From Cohnella faecalis (GTDB lineage Bacteria > Bacillota > Bacilli > Paenibacillales > Paenibacillaceae), in assembly GCF_003570905.1 (NCBI RefSeq), contig NZ_QXJM01000039.1, forward strand, positions 558,001-622,000: a stretch of 64,000 nucleotides of DNA, written 5' to 3'. The notes under the pieces are model-generated. The model made no database searches. It was not told the origin of the DNA and saw only the letters and a program-made list of their open reading frames with translations. The position numbers and the translations under genes are program-made. Below are positions 37,476 to 46,427 of this stretch, piece after piece. Position 1 is the stretch's first letter, and the number at the start of each line of letters is the position of its first letter.

Positions 37476-38711
37476 CTAAGCTTCCAGCTTCTTGGAAATT
37501 GAGAAGACAACCGTTTTGTTCGCGGCGTCTACTTGGATGTCGACGGTGTCGCCTCCGATGACGACGCGTTTGGACTCGACTTTTTTGCCGGCCTCCGTGT
37601 CGGTGCATACCGAGTTGAACAGCGGATAGAACGTGGATGCGTTATAGCCGAACAAATAGTTCGCGAACGTCTGGACCGACTCCTGGTTCCGGGCGAACGT
37701 TCCGCTTCTTAGCCGCATCGTGATGCCATACGTATTGTATTGAGGGTCGAGCCAGAGAGTAGCTTCCTCCGTCGCTTTGGCCGTTCCGGCCGTTTGGCTT
37801 TGGACGGCGTCCTTCTCCGTCTGGTCCTTGAACAACCGCAACTTCGTCTCCAGCATGTCCTGATTCAAACCGCGCACTTTTCCGATTTGAACCAAGACAT
37901 CGTACGCATCCCACATTCTCTTGTCCGGGAACGCGACGATTTTGCTGCCGCCGCCTTGAGTAGGAACTTGCCGCTGCAGCTTTTCCGGAGAAGCCTTGAT
38001 CGGAACGCGCTTGGACTTATTCGTCAGTCTCTCCAGCAGAGAGAGCGCCTCGGCCCGAGTAACGATTTTGCCGACGCCGAAATTGCCGTTGTCGTAACCG
38101 ACCATAATCCCTTTGACGAGAGATTCGGCGATGAACTTCCGCTCGCGGTCCGTCGCGCTCGTCAAATCGCCGTACGCTTTCGCCGCTTGCTCGCTGAACT
38201 GCTCGTCCTCCAGAAACTCCGTCTCCTGAAGCGTATAGTACAGCACCTCTGCGACGTTCTCGCGGGTCATATTCGCTTGAAAATCGCTATACCGGCTCTT
38301 GTTCAGGAAGTGCAAATCGCTGGCGACGTCAATGAACGGCTTCGCCCAGAAGCCGGATGTGCTCGGCTTGAAGTCGAAGTACCGATAGTCCTGCTTAAGG
38401 ATCATGCGATTGTCCTCGCTTAAGGAGGAGAGGAACGTTTCGTTCCAGCTTCGTTCCTTGTTTTGATGCAGGTCGGCATAGGACAAAATGAGCATTTTGA
38501 TAAATTGGTCGACCTTTACGGGATCGTTGGGGCGGAACTTGCCGTCCGCGAAACCGTCCAATACGCCCCGGGCAACCATATCTTTTATCGTGTTCTCCGC
38601 CCAGTTCCCTCGAATGTCGGAGAACGGCGATGCCGCGTCCGCGCTTGCATAAGCATTGCTTCCCGTCCATAATAGCGCGACCATAGTCATGACCGCCGTC
38701 AATCGCCTCAT
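37476..38711 (-). CDS. SLH-domain surface protein
   Basis: This 411-residue secreted protein starts at ATG 38711, behind GGAGGCGC, with a signal peptide (MRRLTAVMTMVALLWTGSNA, then YASA). Two or three S-layer-homology motifs follow: FSDIRGNWAENTIKDMVARGVLDGFADGKFRP-type residues near 30-65, a diverged one ending MTRENVAEVL, and GIMVGYDNGNFGVGKIVTRAEAL near 220. SLH domains hold proteins to pyruvylated cell-wall polymer. The C-terminal ~180 residues are of unknown function and end with beta-rich VDIQVDAANKTVVFSI. It faces array C tail-to-tail and is divergent from the kinase-like gene at 38961. Confidence 0.85.
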   Translation of the reverse strand: MRRLTAVMTMVALLWTGSNAYASADAASPFSDIRGNWAENTIKDMVARGVLDGFADGKFRPNDPVKVDQFIKMLILSYADLHQNKERSWNETFLSSLSEDNRMILKQDYRYFDFKPSTSGFWAKPFIDVASDLHFLNKSRYSDFQANMTRENVAEVLYYTLQETEFLEDEQFSEQAAKAYGDLTSATDRERKFIAESLVKGIMVGYDNGNFGVGKIVTRAEALSLLERLTNKSKRVPIKASPEKLQRQVPTQGGGSKIVAFPDKRMWDAYDVLVQIGKVRGLNQDMLETKLRLFKDQTEKDAVQSQTAGTAKATEEATLWLDPQYNTYGITMRLRSGTFARNQESVQTFANYLFGYNASTFYPLFNSVCTDTEAGKKVESKRVVIGGDTVDIQVDAANKTVVFSISKKLEA

Positions 38712-38960
38712 AATGCGCCTCCGTTGCAGGTTTTTCGATTCTATACGACAAAATATAGCTAACCACATTCTAGGACTATTGAAATCGGACGAGACGACTA
38801 TTCGGGCAGGCATCCGGGGTCATAATTTCCGGCGGGTATTTGGCCTTATTTACGGTCTTTTTCGCATTCCTGCGATTATATCTTGAGGATTACCTTCTGG
38901 GAACAAAGGTCTATGCCGATATATAAAGTATAGGATACGAAAAAAAGAGGAGGGGACCTT

Positions 38961-39515
38961 ATGGATTCGCAAAAGCGCATGTTCGTGTTTACCGGAACCA
39001 GCGGCTCGGGACGCAAGACGATCGCTCGCAAAATCGGCGGGGAATTCGGCCTGACGCCAGTCATATCGTGCACGACACGCCCTCCGCGCAATCCGGCGAA
39101 ACCGGACTCGGACTATCATTACATAAGCGCGGAGCAATTCGAGGAATGGGAGAACGGAGGCCTGTTCGTCCAAACCTCGGAGATCGACCGGCACAAATAC
39201 GGAATATTGAATCGGGAGCTGGAGAGAGCTCTGTCCGGAGAGGCAGATGTAAGCTTGATCCTCAATCGCGAAGGGGCTTCGGTCGTCAAGCGGTTGTTCG
39301 GCGATCGCGTCGTCCGCATCTTCATCTACGTGGACAAGCAGACGGTACGCGAGCGGCTTGAGAGCAAGGGGACAAGCTACGAGGTCGTCAACGCCTATCT
39401 GGACCACTATCCGGATGAGGTCACTTATCGAAAAAGCTGCGAGCACGTCGTCGAGAATGTGGAGCTTTCGCGTACGCTGGAGCAATTAAGAGGTATTATT
39501 CGTTCCTATCGGTAA
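38961..39515 (+). CDS. Guanylate-kinase-like protein
   Basis: This 184-residue protein has the guanylate kinase fold: P-loop GTSGSGRKT near residue 12, then CTTRPPRNPAKPDSDYHYIS, the GMP-binding region. True Gmk has GPSGVGKGT and an R-x-G-E-x-D-G-x-D-Y pattern. Here the acidic pair is altered (PAKPDSDY), so activity on GMP is uncertain. AGAGGAGGGGACC precedes the ATG. It is probably an additional paralogue rather than the housekeeping gmk, since it stands alone without the rpoZ/coaBC neighbours usual for gmk. Confidence 0.75.
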   Translation: MDSQKRMFVFTGTSGSGRKTIARKIGGEFGLTPVISCTTRPPRNPAKPDSDYHYISAEQFEEWENGGLFVQTSEIDRHKYGILNRELERALSGEADVSLILNREGASVVKRLFGDRVVRIFIYVDKQTVRERLESKGTSYEVVNAYLDHYPDEVTYRKSCEHVVENVELSRTLEQLRGIIRSYR

Positions 39516-39566
39516 GGGTCGACGTAACTATCTTTTATTACGGCTTATTTATGCGTTATATACAGA

Positions 39567-39608
39567 CAGGACAGAGCAGGGGTACAGCCGCCGCTCCGTC
39601 CTGTTTTT
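39567..39608 (+). terminator. Intrinsic terminator
   Basis: CAGGACAGAGC (39567-39577) pairs with GCTCCGTCCTG (39593-39603) with one mismatch, followed by T5. Confidence 0.75.
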
Positions 39609-39703
39609 CATTTGATTTGGCAGCGCTAGCAGGCAGAATATGACTCGGCAGGGGGATCGGTGTATAATATGAAGCGGAAATTAGATACGGGGGTAACGCA
39701 GAC

Positions 39704-40930
39704 ATGCGGGGAATCGAGGTTAAAAGGAAGATGGGGCTCACTCCGCTTCAGGCGGTAGTGGTAACGCAGTTCATGAGCGCTTTTGCGGACAACCTGAACT
39801 TCTTTCTTATCGTAGGGATGGTGAAGCGTCAAGGCGTCGCCAATCCGGACGGGATGGTCACCTATATTCAGATGGCGGTATTGCTCGCTTATGTCGTGCT
39901 TGCGCCGCTCGTCGGCGCCTTCGCCGACAAGAACGCCAAGGCTCACGTTCTGCTGTACGGCAACGCTTTGAAAGCGGCGGGCATTACGCTGCTGTTGTTC
40001 GGCGTCTCGCCTGTCATTTGTTTTTTTCTGGTCGGAATCGGGGCGGTTGTGTATTCTCCCGGCAAATACGGCATTTTATCGGAGCTTACCTCGAACGAGA
40101 GAGAACTGCTTCGGGCCAATGCGCAGGTGGAGGGATCCACGATTTTCGCCATTCTCGCCGGTACGGTGGCGGGAGGTCTGTTGGCATCCCGATCGGACTT
40201 GCCGGCTATTCTCGTTTGCTTGCTCGTATACTTAATATCCCTCTCGATGACTTTCCTTATCCCCGCAAGGGCGGGGCATGCCGATATTCGTTACGGCTCG
40301 GCCGCGCGCAGCTTTTTTGCCGACTTGAAGACGCTCTTCCGGAATTCCCGCGCCCGATTCTCCTTGATCGGCACCGGGTCGTTCTGGTTGACGGCGGCGG
40401 TGCTGCGAATCGCCTTGATTGCCTGGCTTCCGGTCAACCTGGGCATTACCGACACGGACCAGCAATCGCTCATTATCGGAATTACGGCGCTGGGCGTCGT
40501 CGCAAGTGCGGTCATAACTCCCAAGCTCGTGCCGGAAGGCAATCTTCACCGAGGCTATTATTACGGAATCGCTATGGTTGCCACGGTCATGATCGCTTCA
40601 TTCACGCATATGCTGTGGCTGACGGTATCTTTGTTGTTTCTCGTGGGAGTGTTCGGAGGCATTTTCCTCATTCCGCTTAATACGATGCTGCAGGAAGAAG
40701 GGAAACGGTCGGTAGGGCCGGGGAAAACGATCGCCGTGCAAAATTTCGTGGAAAACTCGTTGACGGTGGCGGGATTGTCTATCTATTTGGCGCTGACGGA
40801 GATGAAGGTTCCGATCAACTGGTCCGTCGTCGGGATCGGAATCGTGCTTTTCTTGTTCATAGCGTTCCTGGCGACCCAAATCGGACAAATCCGCAGGGCC
40901 GCCGCGGAGTCTATTCGCGAAGCGGAATAA
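39704..40930 (+). CDS. MFS transporter, LplT-like
   Basis: This 408-residue protein has about 12 membrane helices. The N-terminal region (QFMSAFADNLNFFLIVGMV) and the YSPGKYGILSELTSNERELLRANAQVEG block are characteristic of the lysophospholipid transporter LplT group. In Gram-negatives LplT flips lysophospholipids for re-acylation. In Firmicutes the substrate is not established to my knowledge. A GGGGGTAACG ribosome binding site precedes the ATG, and Met10 is an alternative start. The stop overlaps the convergent 40911 gene by 20 bases. Confidence 0.78.
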   Translation: MRGIEVKRKMGLTPLQAVVVTQFMSAFADNLNFFLIVGMVKRQGVANPDGMVTYIQMAVLLAYVVLAPLVGAFADKNAKAHVLLYGNALKAAGITLLLFGVSPVICFFLVGIGAVVYSPGKYGILSELTSNERELLRANAQVEGSTIFAILAGTVAGGLLASRSDLPAILVCLLVYLISLSMTFLIPARAGHADIRYGSAARSFFADLKTLFRNSRARFSLIGTGSFWLTAAVLRIALIAWLPVNLGITDTDQQSLIIGITALGVVASAVITPKLVPEGNLHRGYYYGIAMVATVMIASFTHMLWLTVSLLFLVGVFGGIFLIPLNTMLQEEGKRSVGPGKTIAVQNFVENSLTVAGLSIYLALTEMKVPINWSVVGIGIVLFLFIAFLATQIGQIRRAAAESIREAE

Positions 40931-41207
40931 CGTGAACGAGCTGATCGGTCGCCGCGACTTTGATGAAGCCGTGGGAAGCGTCGTAGGAAGCTGTTCCCGT
41001 CCCGACGGGAATTTCCGGATCGGCTCCCAGCGCGTAGAAGATGTCGTCGGCAAGCGTCCGCACGCAGACGGAGCGTTCATCATCGCTAAGCTCTTCCCAA
41101 TCGGCTGCCTCCATCTCGAAGGCGTCGTAGAAATCCGGAACCGTCGCAATCGCCCGGGACAAGTCGTCGAGGATCTGATCGTATTCGCGCGTATATCGGA
41201 TGGCCAT
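40911..41207 (-). CDS. Small conserved-looking cytoplasmic protein
   Basis: This 98-residue acidic protein starts at ATG 41207 with AAGGAGTGG upstream; the longer frame to 41345 lacks a ribosome binding site. The N-terminal half is helical (EYDQILDDLSRAIATVP, then DERSVCVRTLADDIFYALG). The C-terminus is short beta-type sequence (GFIKVAATDQLVHVIPL). There is no membrane segment or known motif. Its 3' end overlaps the LplT-like gene. Function not recognised. Confidence 0.7.
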   Translation of the reverse strand: MAIRYTREYDQILDDLSRAIATVPDFYDAFEMEAADWEELSDDERSVCVRTLADDIFYALGADPEIPVGTGTASYDASHGFIKVAATDQLVHVIPLRE

Positions 41208-41378
41208 GGCCGCCACTCCTTTCATTTGCAACATTATACGTGACATGAGCGGCTTTAGCCAACCTTTAGGCGACCTTCCTCCCACTTCTACTTTAATCGA
41301 AAGGTTGCTTTCGTTATAATGAATAAGTCTCAGAGCGCCGTCCATGAAATTTATACGAAAACAGAGAGGTGGGAGCGA

Positions 41379-43271
41379 ATGCGTCTGAGAATAATCGGTT
41401 CTTGGTTTTCCAAGCCGTTCGTCTTTTTCACCCTCATTATGATACTCAAAATGGGCTTGGCGCAGATCGTCATATTCGACGCCGGCTCCTTGTGGAAGAC
41501 GATGATCGCCGGAATTCCTTCCGTGTGGGTCGCGTTCGGCTTGATCGAGCTACTCTTCCCGAGACGTAAGCTGGGCGCTTACCTGATCGCGGACCTGCTT
41601 ATGACCTGCATCTATTTCGCCGTCATTATGTACTACAAATATTTCGGGGTCATCGTCACTTTCCATGCGTTGCAGCAGGTCGGCCAAGTGACGGAAGTGA
41701 AGGGGAGCGTCTTCTCGCTGCTTCATCCGTACTTTTTGCTGATCTACATCGACATCGTCGTTTTCTGGATTTTGCTTGCCGCTCGGAAGTCGGTCAGAAC
41801 GTGGGGCAAGCGATTGGCCGTACGCGAGTCGGCGAAATACGCTTCCGTCTTGCTCGTATGCTCTCTCATTGCCAGCGTATCGACCGTGTGGACACACCGG
41901 GACAGCGTCAACGAGCTGAGACAGGCGGAAGGGATGGGCATCCTTAACTACGAAATCCATACGTTGGTCTCCAGCGTTTTCTCGGGGGGAATCACGACCG
42001 CGTTCGCCAACGGTTCGAACGAAGCCGTCGATCCGGAGACGATAACGCCGGAGAAGATCGCCAATCTGAAGCAATCGGTGTCGTCCGCTTCTTCGCGCGA
42101 TTTCGGAGTAGCGAAGGGCGATAACCTTATCATCGTCCAATTGGAAGCTTTTCAGAATTTTCTTCTCGACCTTAAGCTTGACGGACAAGAAGTGACGCCT
42201 AACCTGAACAAGCTGATGAGAGAGAATAAGTATTTCCCTCGTTTCTACCAGCAGGTTGGACAAGGCAATACGTCGGATGCGGAATACGTAGTTAATACGT
42301 CGTTACTTATTCCGCAATACGGAGCGGCTTCTCAGGATTATGGAGATCTGGCGCTGCCCAGCATGCCGAAGACGCTGGCCGAGCATGGGTATAAGACGGC
42401 TACGTTCCATACGAACGACGTGGAATTCTGGAATCGCAAAGAGCTGTACAAAGCGCTGGGCTTTCAGCATTATTACGACAAGAGCTACTTCGGCGACAAG
42501 GATTTTGTCGGCTTTGGCTCGTCCGACGAAGTGCTCTATGCCAAGACGACCGACAAGCTGCTGGAGATGCGCGCAGAGGGCAAGCCTTTCTATGCTCAAC
42601 TGATCTCGATGTCCGCGCATCATCCGTTCAATATGGTTCCGTCGGAAAAGCTTAGCTTCAAGCTGCCGGAGAGGTATCAAGGGACGATGGTCGGCGATTA
42701 TATTCAGGCTCAGCATTATGCCGACTACGCTCTCGGGCAGTTCGTCGAGAAGCTCAAAATATCGGGCTTATGGGATGAGAGTATACTCGTCGTATACGGC
42801 GATCATATGGGGCTGCCGATTTATTCCCTGAATAGTCGCGAAAGAGACCTGATGTACGAAATTTACGATCGGCCGTACAATTTCACGGAAATGCTGAACA
42901 TTCCGCTTATTATGGCCGTTCCGGGCGAGACGGAGCCCGAAAAGCTGACGGTGACCGGCGGCCAATCGGACATATTTCCGACGGTGGCGAATTTGCTGGG
43001 CATCTCTCTAGACAACCATATTCACTTCGGCCAGGATTTGCTCAATTCGACGAGCAATGTACTGCCTCAGCGCTACTATTTGCCTACAGGCTCTTTCATT
43101 AACGGCAACGGAATCTTCGTGCCGGGCGACGGCTTCGCTGACGGGACGAATTACACCTTCCAAGGCGAGGCGCCGAAGGCGGCGATGGCGACCAAAGAGG
43201 AGTACGACCGCGCGCTTGAGCTGCTTCGATTGTCCGACAGCTACGTAAGCCATTTGCCGAAGCACAATTGA
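41379..43271 (+). CDS. LTA-synthase-family sulfatase-fold enzyme
   Basis: This 630-residue protein has about five N-terminal membrane helices and an extracellular alkaline-phosphatase/sulfatase-fold domain. The catalytic threonine is Thr298 in GQGNTSDAEY, the Mn-site motifs LEAF and VVYGDHMG are present, and AHHPF marks the glycerol-phosphate site. LtaS enzymes transfer glycerol-phosphate from phosphatidylglycerol to build lipoteichoic acid. This one could be the synthase, the primase type, or a related phosphoethanolamine transferase. I start at ATG 41379 (behind GGTGGGAGCG) rather than 41319. It lies 49 bases before a PAP2-family membrane gene, probably one operon. Confidence 0.88.
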   Translation: MRLRIIGSWFSKPFVFFTLIMILKMGLAQIVIFDAGSLWKTMIAGIPSVWVAFGLIELLFPRRKLGAYLIADLLMTCIYFAVIMYYKYFGVIVTFHALQQVGQVTEVKGSVFSLLHPYFLLIYIDIVVFWILLAARKSVRTWGKRLAVRESAKYASVLLVCSLIASVSTVWTHRDSVNELRQAEGMGILNYEIHTLVSSVFSGGITTAFANGSNEAVDPETITPEKIANLKQSVSSASSRDFGVAKGDNLIIVQLEAFQNFLLDLKLDGQEVTPNLNKLMRENKYFPRFYQQVGQGNTSDAEYVVNTSLLIPQYGAASQDYGDLALPSMPKTLAEHGYKTATFHTNDVEFWNRKELYKALGFQHYYDKSYFGDKDFVGFGSSDEVLYAKTTDKLLEMRAEGKPFYAQLISMSAHHPFNMVPSEKLSFKLPERYQGTMVGDYIQAQHYADYALGQFVEKLKISGLWDESILVVYGDHMGLPIYSLNSRERDLMYEIYDRPYNFTEMLNIPLIMAVPGETEPEKLTVTGGQSDIFPTVANLLGISLDNHIHFGQDLLNSTSNVLPQRYYLPTGSFINGNGIFVPGDGFADGTNYTFQGEAPKAAMATKEEYDRALELLRLSDSYVSHLPKHN

Positions 43272-43320
43272 AGATGAGGGCGCATAGAGAAAAAGAGAGC
43301 AAAGGGGGAAGCGAACTAAA

Positions 43321-43983
43321 ATGCTTCAACGAGTTCGGGATATTCAATGGAAGAAGTATACGCCGTTAATTTTTATGCTCGTGTTTCCGTTTTTGGGTAT
43401 GATGTACAAATGGACCAATCGCTCGGACCAGGATGTTAGCAGTCTGGTTACGTCGATCGATCAAGCGATTCCGTTTATCAAATATTTCTCGCTGCCTTAT
43501 TCGATTTGGATATTCTACATCTATGTTTGTCTGGTTTATTTTTTTCGAAAAGACGTTAACGTGTATTTTCGCGCCTTGCTTACGTATATCGTATGCGCGC
43601 TCGTCTGCTACATGATTTATTCCGTGTTCCAGACGACGGTTCCCCGCCCGGCTCTGACCGGGAACGATCCGTTCACTAGACTGATGGAATATATCTACAA
43701 CCGGGATCAACCGTTCAATTGCTTCCCGAGCATTCACTGCTTTTCGAGCTACATGGTCATGAGGATGCTCTGGACGAGTCAATTCCGGAATAAATGGAAC
43801 ATGATATTGATTACGGGGATGTCCTCCCTTATCATTCTGTCCACTTTGTTCGTTAAGCAACACGTTATTTTGGATGCCGTCAGCGGAATTTTGCTAGTTG
43901 AAATCGTCGTGCCGATTATCGTGCTCGGCGAGAGACTCGTCAAAGTGTCGAGAGCGCGCCAGAACCGATCCTACGAAGCTTGA
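43321..43983 (+). CDS. PAP2-family membrane phosphatase/phosphotransferase
   Basis: This 220-residue protein has about six membrane helices. The catalytic motifs of the PAP2 (inositol-phosphorylceramide-synthase-like) group are visible: a CFPSIHC segment with the active His, and KQHVILD with the second His and Asp. The usual first motif KxxxxxxRP is only partly present (TTVPRPAL). Such enzymes act on lipid phosphates at the outer membrane face. Next to an LTA-synthase-like enzyme it may recycle the diacylglycerol or lipid carrier, which is inference. A strong hairpin follows. Confidence 0.82.
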   Translation: MLQRVRDIQWKKYTPLIFMLVFPFLGMMYKWTNRSDQDVSSLVTSIDQAIPFIKYFSLPYSIWIFYIYVCLVYFFRKDVNVYFRALLTYIVCALVCYMIYSVFQTTVPRPALTGNDPFTRLMEYIYNRDQPFNCFPSIHCFSSYMVMRMLWTSQFRNKWNMILITGMSSLIILSTLFVKQHVILDAVSGILLVEIVVPIIVLGERLVKVSRARQNRSYEA

Positions 43984-43990
43984 ACCGACA

Positions 43991-44030
43991 AAAGGCTGCA
44001 TCGCCCTATGGACGATGCAGCCTTTGTTTT
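43991..44030. terminator. Bidirectional terminator
   Basis: AAAGGCTGCATCG (43991-44003) pairs perfectly with CGATGCAGCCTTT (44013-44025), with GTTTTCC beyond on the plus strand. It separates the PAP2 gene (+) from the TetR gene (-). Confidence 0.85.
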
Positions 44031-44034
44031 CCGC

Positions 44035-44637
44035 TCAGTTCGTCGGAAGCTGATACATTTGCCGGTAGGCCCTTTTCATCTGCTCGACGGAGTAGCCTTG
44101 CTCCCGTCGAAAATGAAAGTAGCCGGCCGGAGCTATGGAGCAAATGAGCGCGTGCGCGGTCAGCATGGGATCGAAAGGTTGAACGGGCCTTTCTTGCAAG
44201 AGATCCCTCAGCAAGCTTGCTGTAGAGTCGAGCATGAAGCGATACATAGGAGAATGAAACCAGGTCGTTCCCCGTTCGTCCCACTCCTTGGGCTTTTGAG
44301 ATTCGATGACGATGACGAGATCGGCCTTCTCCTCCAAGGCATCGATCCACAGGTCCAGAAGCTCCCCGAGCTTCTCGGCCGACGACTTGCCCTGCTGCTC
44401 CAACAGTTTGGTCGATATCTCCATCAATTGCACGCAGTGATCGTTCACCAGATCGCAGCACAGATCGCCTTTGTGCGCGTATCGACGATACAGCGTTCCT
44501 TGACCGATTCCGGCGGTTTTGGCGATTTGGTGCATGCTGACACCGTTAACGCCATGCTCGGCGAAGAGAGATTCGGCCGTCCGCAGGATCAGCTTGCGGT
44601 GCTCCGCGGCATCCTTACGTTCTCGTCGAACGTTCAT
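44035..44637 (-). CDS. TetR/AcrR-family repressor of the adjacent efflux gene
   Basis: This 200-residue regulator has the N-terminal helix-turn-helix of the TetR family (AESLFAEHGVNGVSMHQIAKTAGIGQGTLYRRYAHKGDL) and a helical ligand-binding domain. It starts at ATG 44637 behind GAGGTGGAG; the frame extends to 44778 through the operators but without a ribosome binding site. The divergent intergenic region holds two 14-16 bp palindromes (44691-44706 and 44724-44737), one inside the efflux gene promoter. It should repress itself and the MFS pump until a drug or metabolite binds. Confidence 0.88.
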   Translation of the reverse strand: MNVRRERKDAAEHRKLILRTAESLFAEHGVNGVSMHQIAKTAGIGQGTLYRRYAHKGDLCCDLVNDHCVQLMEISTKLLEQQGKSSAEKLGELLDLWIDALEEKADLVIVIESQKPKEWDERGTTWFHSPMYRFMLDSTASLLRDLLQERPVQPFDPMLTAHALICSIAPAGYFHFRREQGYSVEQMKRAYRQMYQLPTN

Positions 44638-44683
44638 AGGCTCCACCTCGCTAATTTTTTCTAAATAAAGGCTCGTATTCGTA

Positions 44684-44737
44684 TTGACACCCGGACAATT
44701 GTCCGGTAACATCGAAAATAAATCGGACAATTGTCCG
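44684..44737 (+). promoter_or_regulatory. Efflux-gene promoter with two TetR operators
   Basis: TTGACA (44684-44689) and TAACAT (44707-44712) are 17 bases apart, and the spacer holds the perfect palindrome CCGGACAATTGTCCGG (44691-44706). A second palindrome CGGACAATTGTCCG is at 44724-44737, centred 32 bases (about three helical turns) downstream. Binding would block RNA polymerase directly. Confidence 0.88.
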
Positions 44738-44861
44738 TTTTGTTGCAGGCGTCCCTTTGTAGAGTCCATATAAGTCAATTGTACCGCGCCTGCCCGCGCG
44801 GGTCAACGGACAAGAGAGACTACGCTCAGGAGTGCGTCTCTATAAGGATAGGAGGAGAAAC

Positions 44862-46361
44862 ATGGCTTCAAATTCAAATGCTGCACCTTCGACAGGTTCC
44901 CTGTCCATGAAGCAAATCATCGGACCGCTGGTTGCGATTATCGTCGGTTTGTTCATGGTCATCCTGGACGGTACTGCCGTTAACGTCGCTTTGCCGCAGT
45001 TGGCGAGAGAGTTCAATCAAAGCAATTTCAGTCTGCTTCAATGGACGGTCACAGGTTACGCGCTGGCGCAAGCGGCGGTTATACCGCTTGCCGGATGGTT
45101 GTCGGATCGGTTTGGGGCGAAGAGAGTGTTCCTCATTTCCATCGGGCTGTTCACGATCGGCTCCGGTCTGTGCGCCCTGGCCAATTCGGTGGAAATGCTG
45201 ATTGCGTTCCGCATTCTGCAAGGGTTGGGCGGCGGCGTCGTTATGCCGATTTCGATGGCGTTCATCTATCGCCTGGCGCCGTCGGACAAAGTGGGGCAAG
45301 TAATGGGCATGATGGGGATTCCGATTCTTCTCGCGCCTGCGCTCGGTCCCGTACTGGCTGGTTGGCTTGTTGAGAAAGCGACATGGGAATGGATTTTCCT
45401 CGTTAATCTTCCAATCGGGGTCATTGGCGTTCTGCTCGGTATTCGTACGCTTCCGAACATTGCCCGCCAATCGGTGCCGGGTCTGGATCTTCCGGGAATT
45501 ATTCTTGCGCCAATCGCGTTCGCTGCGCTCGTCTACGGCGTCTCCGAGGGCGGATCGTTCACGGCTGAAGGAGAATCCAAATGGACGGCGGCGACGACTC
45601 TTACCGGCATTTCCGTCGGTGTCGTGGCGCTTGTGCTCTTCGTAATCATTGAGCTGACGCGCAAAAATCCTCTGTTGGAGCTGCGGGTGTTCCGTTCCGG
45701 CAACTTCACGAGAGGCATCGTCGTTCAATGGATTTCCCAGATGGCGATGTTCGGAACGATGTTCCTCGTGCCGCTGTTCCTTCAGCAAGCGCAAGGCTAT
45801 TCTCCGATCAAAACGGGCTTGCTCATGCTTCCTCAAGCTCTGGCGTCGGCCGTCTTCATGCCGATCGGCGGCAAGCTCTCCGACAAATTCGGGGCTCGTC
45901 CGCTCGTCGTCGTCGGGATGATTATTACGACAGGTGCAGCTATTCTGCTCTCCAACATTTCGGCGGATTCGAGCGACCTTTCGATTATGCTGCCGCTTGG
46001 AATGCTCGGCGCCGGGATGGGATTGTTCATGATGCCGCTTAACACGCATCTGATCCAGTCCGCTCCTCAAAACCTGGTCGGCCGTGTAACCTCCTTGACC
46101 AACGCTACCCAGCAGGTTATGATGTCGTTCGCGGTAGCCGGGTTAACGACGATCTCCACGACGAGAATGCAGGATTTGCTGATTGATCAAGGCAAGAAAG
46201 CAGTCGACTTGCCTATTTACGCGGACGCTTTTGGATATACCTTCGGAATATTGATGTATGTTGCCATTGTCGGAGGAGTGCTCGGTCTGTTGCTTAAGAG
46301 ACCGAAGAACGTTTCCGGCGAAGGCGAAAAGGGCGCTGAAATTCATATGATGGTCGGCTGA
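44862..46361 (+). CDS. MFS drug efflux transporter, DHA2 (EmrB/QacA) family
   Basis: This 499-residue protein has about 14 membrane helices. The DHA2 signatures LDGTAVNVALPQL near the start, WLSDRFGAKR in loop 2-3, and GLGGGVVMPISMAF with GPVLAGWLVEKATWEWIFLVNLPIG (motif C region) are clear. It exports drugs or other small molecules by proton antiport. It starts at ATG 44862 behind AGGAGGAGAAAC. It is controlled by the divergent TetR gene through operators in its promoter, and a strong terminator follows. Confidence 0.92.
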   Translation: MASNSNAAPSTGSLSMKQIIGPLVAIIVGLFMVILDGTAVNVALPQLAREFNQSNFSLLQWTVTGYALAQAAVIPLAGWLSDRFGAKRVFLISIGLFTIGSGLCALANSVEMLIAFRILQGLGGGVVMPISMAFIYRLAPSDKVGQVMGMMGIPILLAPALGPVLAGWLVEKATWEWIFLVNLPIGVIGVLLGIRTLPNIARQSVPGLDLPGIILAPIAFAALVYGVSEGGSFTAEGESKWTAATTLTGISVGVVALVLFVIIELTRKNPLLELRVFRSGNFTRGIVVQWISQMAMFGTMFLVPLFLQQAQGYSPIKTGLLMLPQALASAVFMPIGGKLSDKFGARPLVVVGMIITTGAAILLSNISADSSDLSIMLPLGMLGAGMGLFMMPLNTHLIQSAPQNLVGRVTSLTNATQQVMMSFAVAGLTTISTTRMQDLLIDQGKKAVDLPIYADAFGYTFGILMYVAIVGGVLGLLLKRPKNVSGEGEKGAEIHMMVG

Positions 46362-46391
46362 CGAAGCCGCGAAGCCCGTATAAAAATGGAC

Positions 46392-46427
46392 GACCCCCGC
46401 AGGTTATTACCTGGCGGGGGTCTTTTT
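46392..46427 (+). terminator. Intrinsic terminator after the efflux gene
   Basis: GACCCCCGC (46392-46400) pairs with GCGGGGGTC (46414-46422) with an inner AGGT/ACCT stem, followed by T5. Confidence 0.92.
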
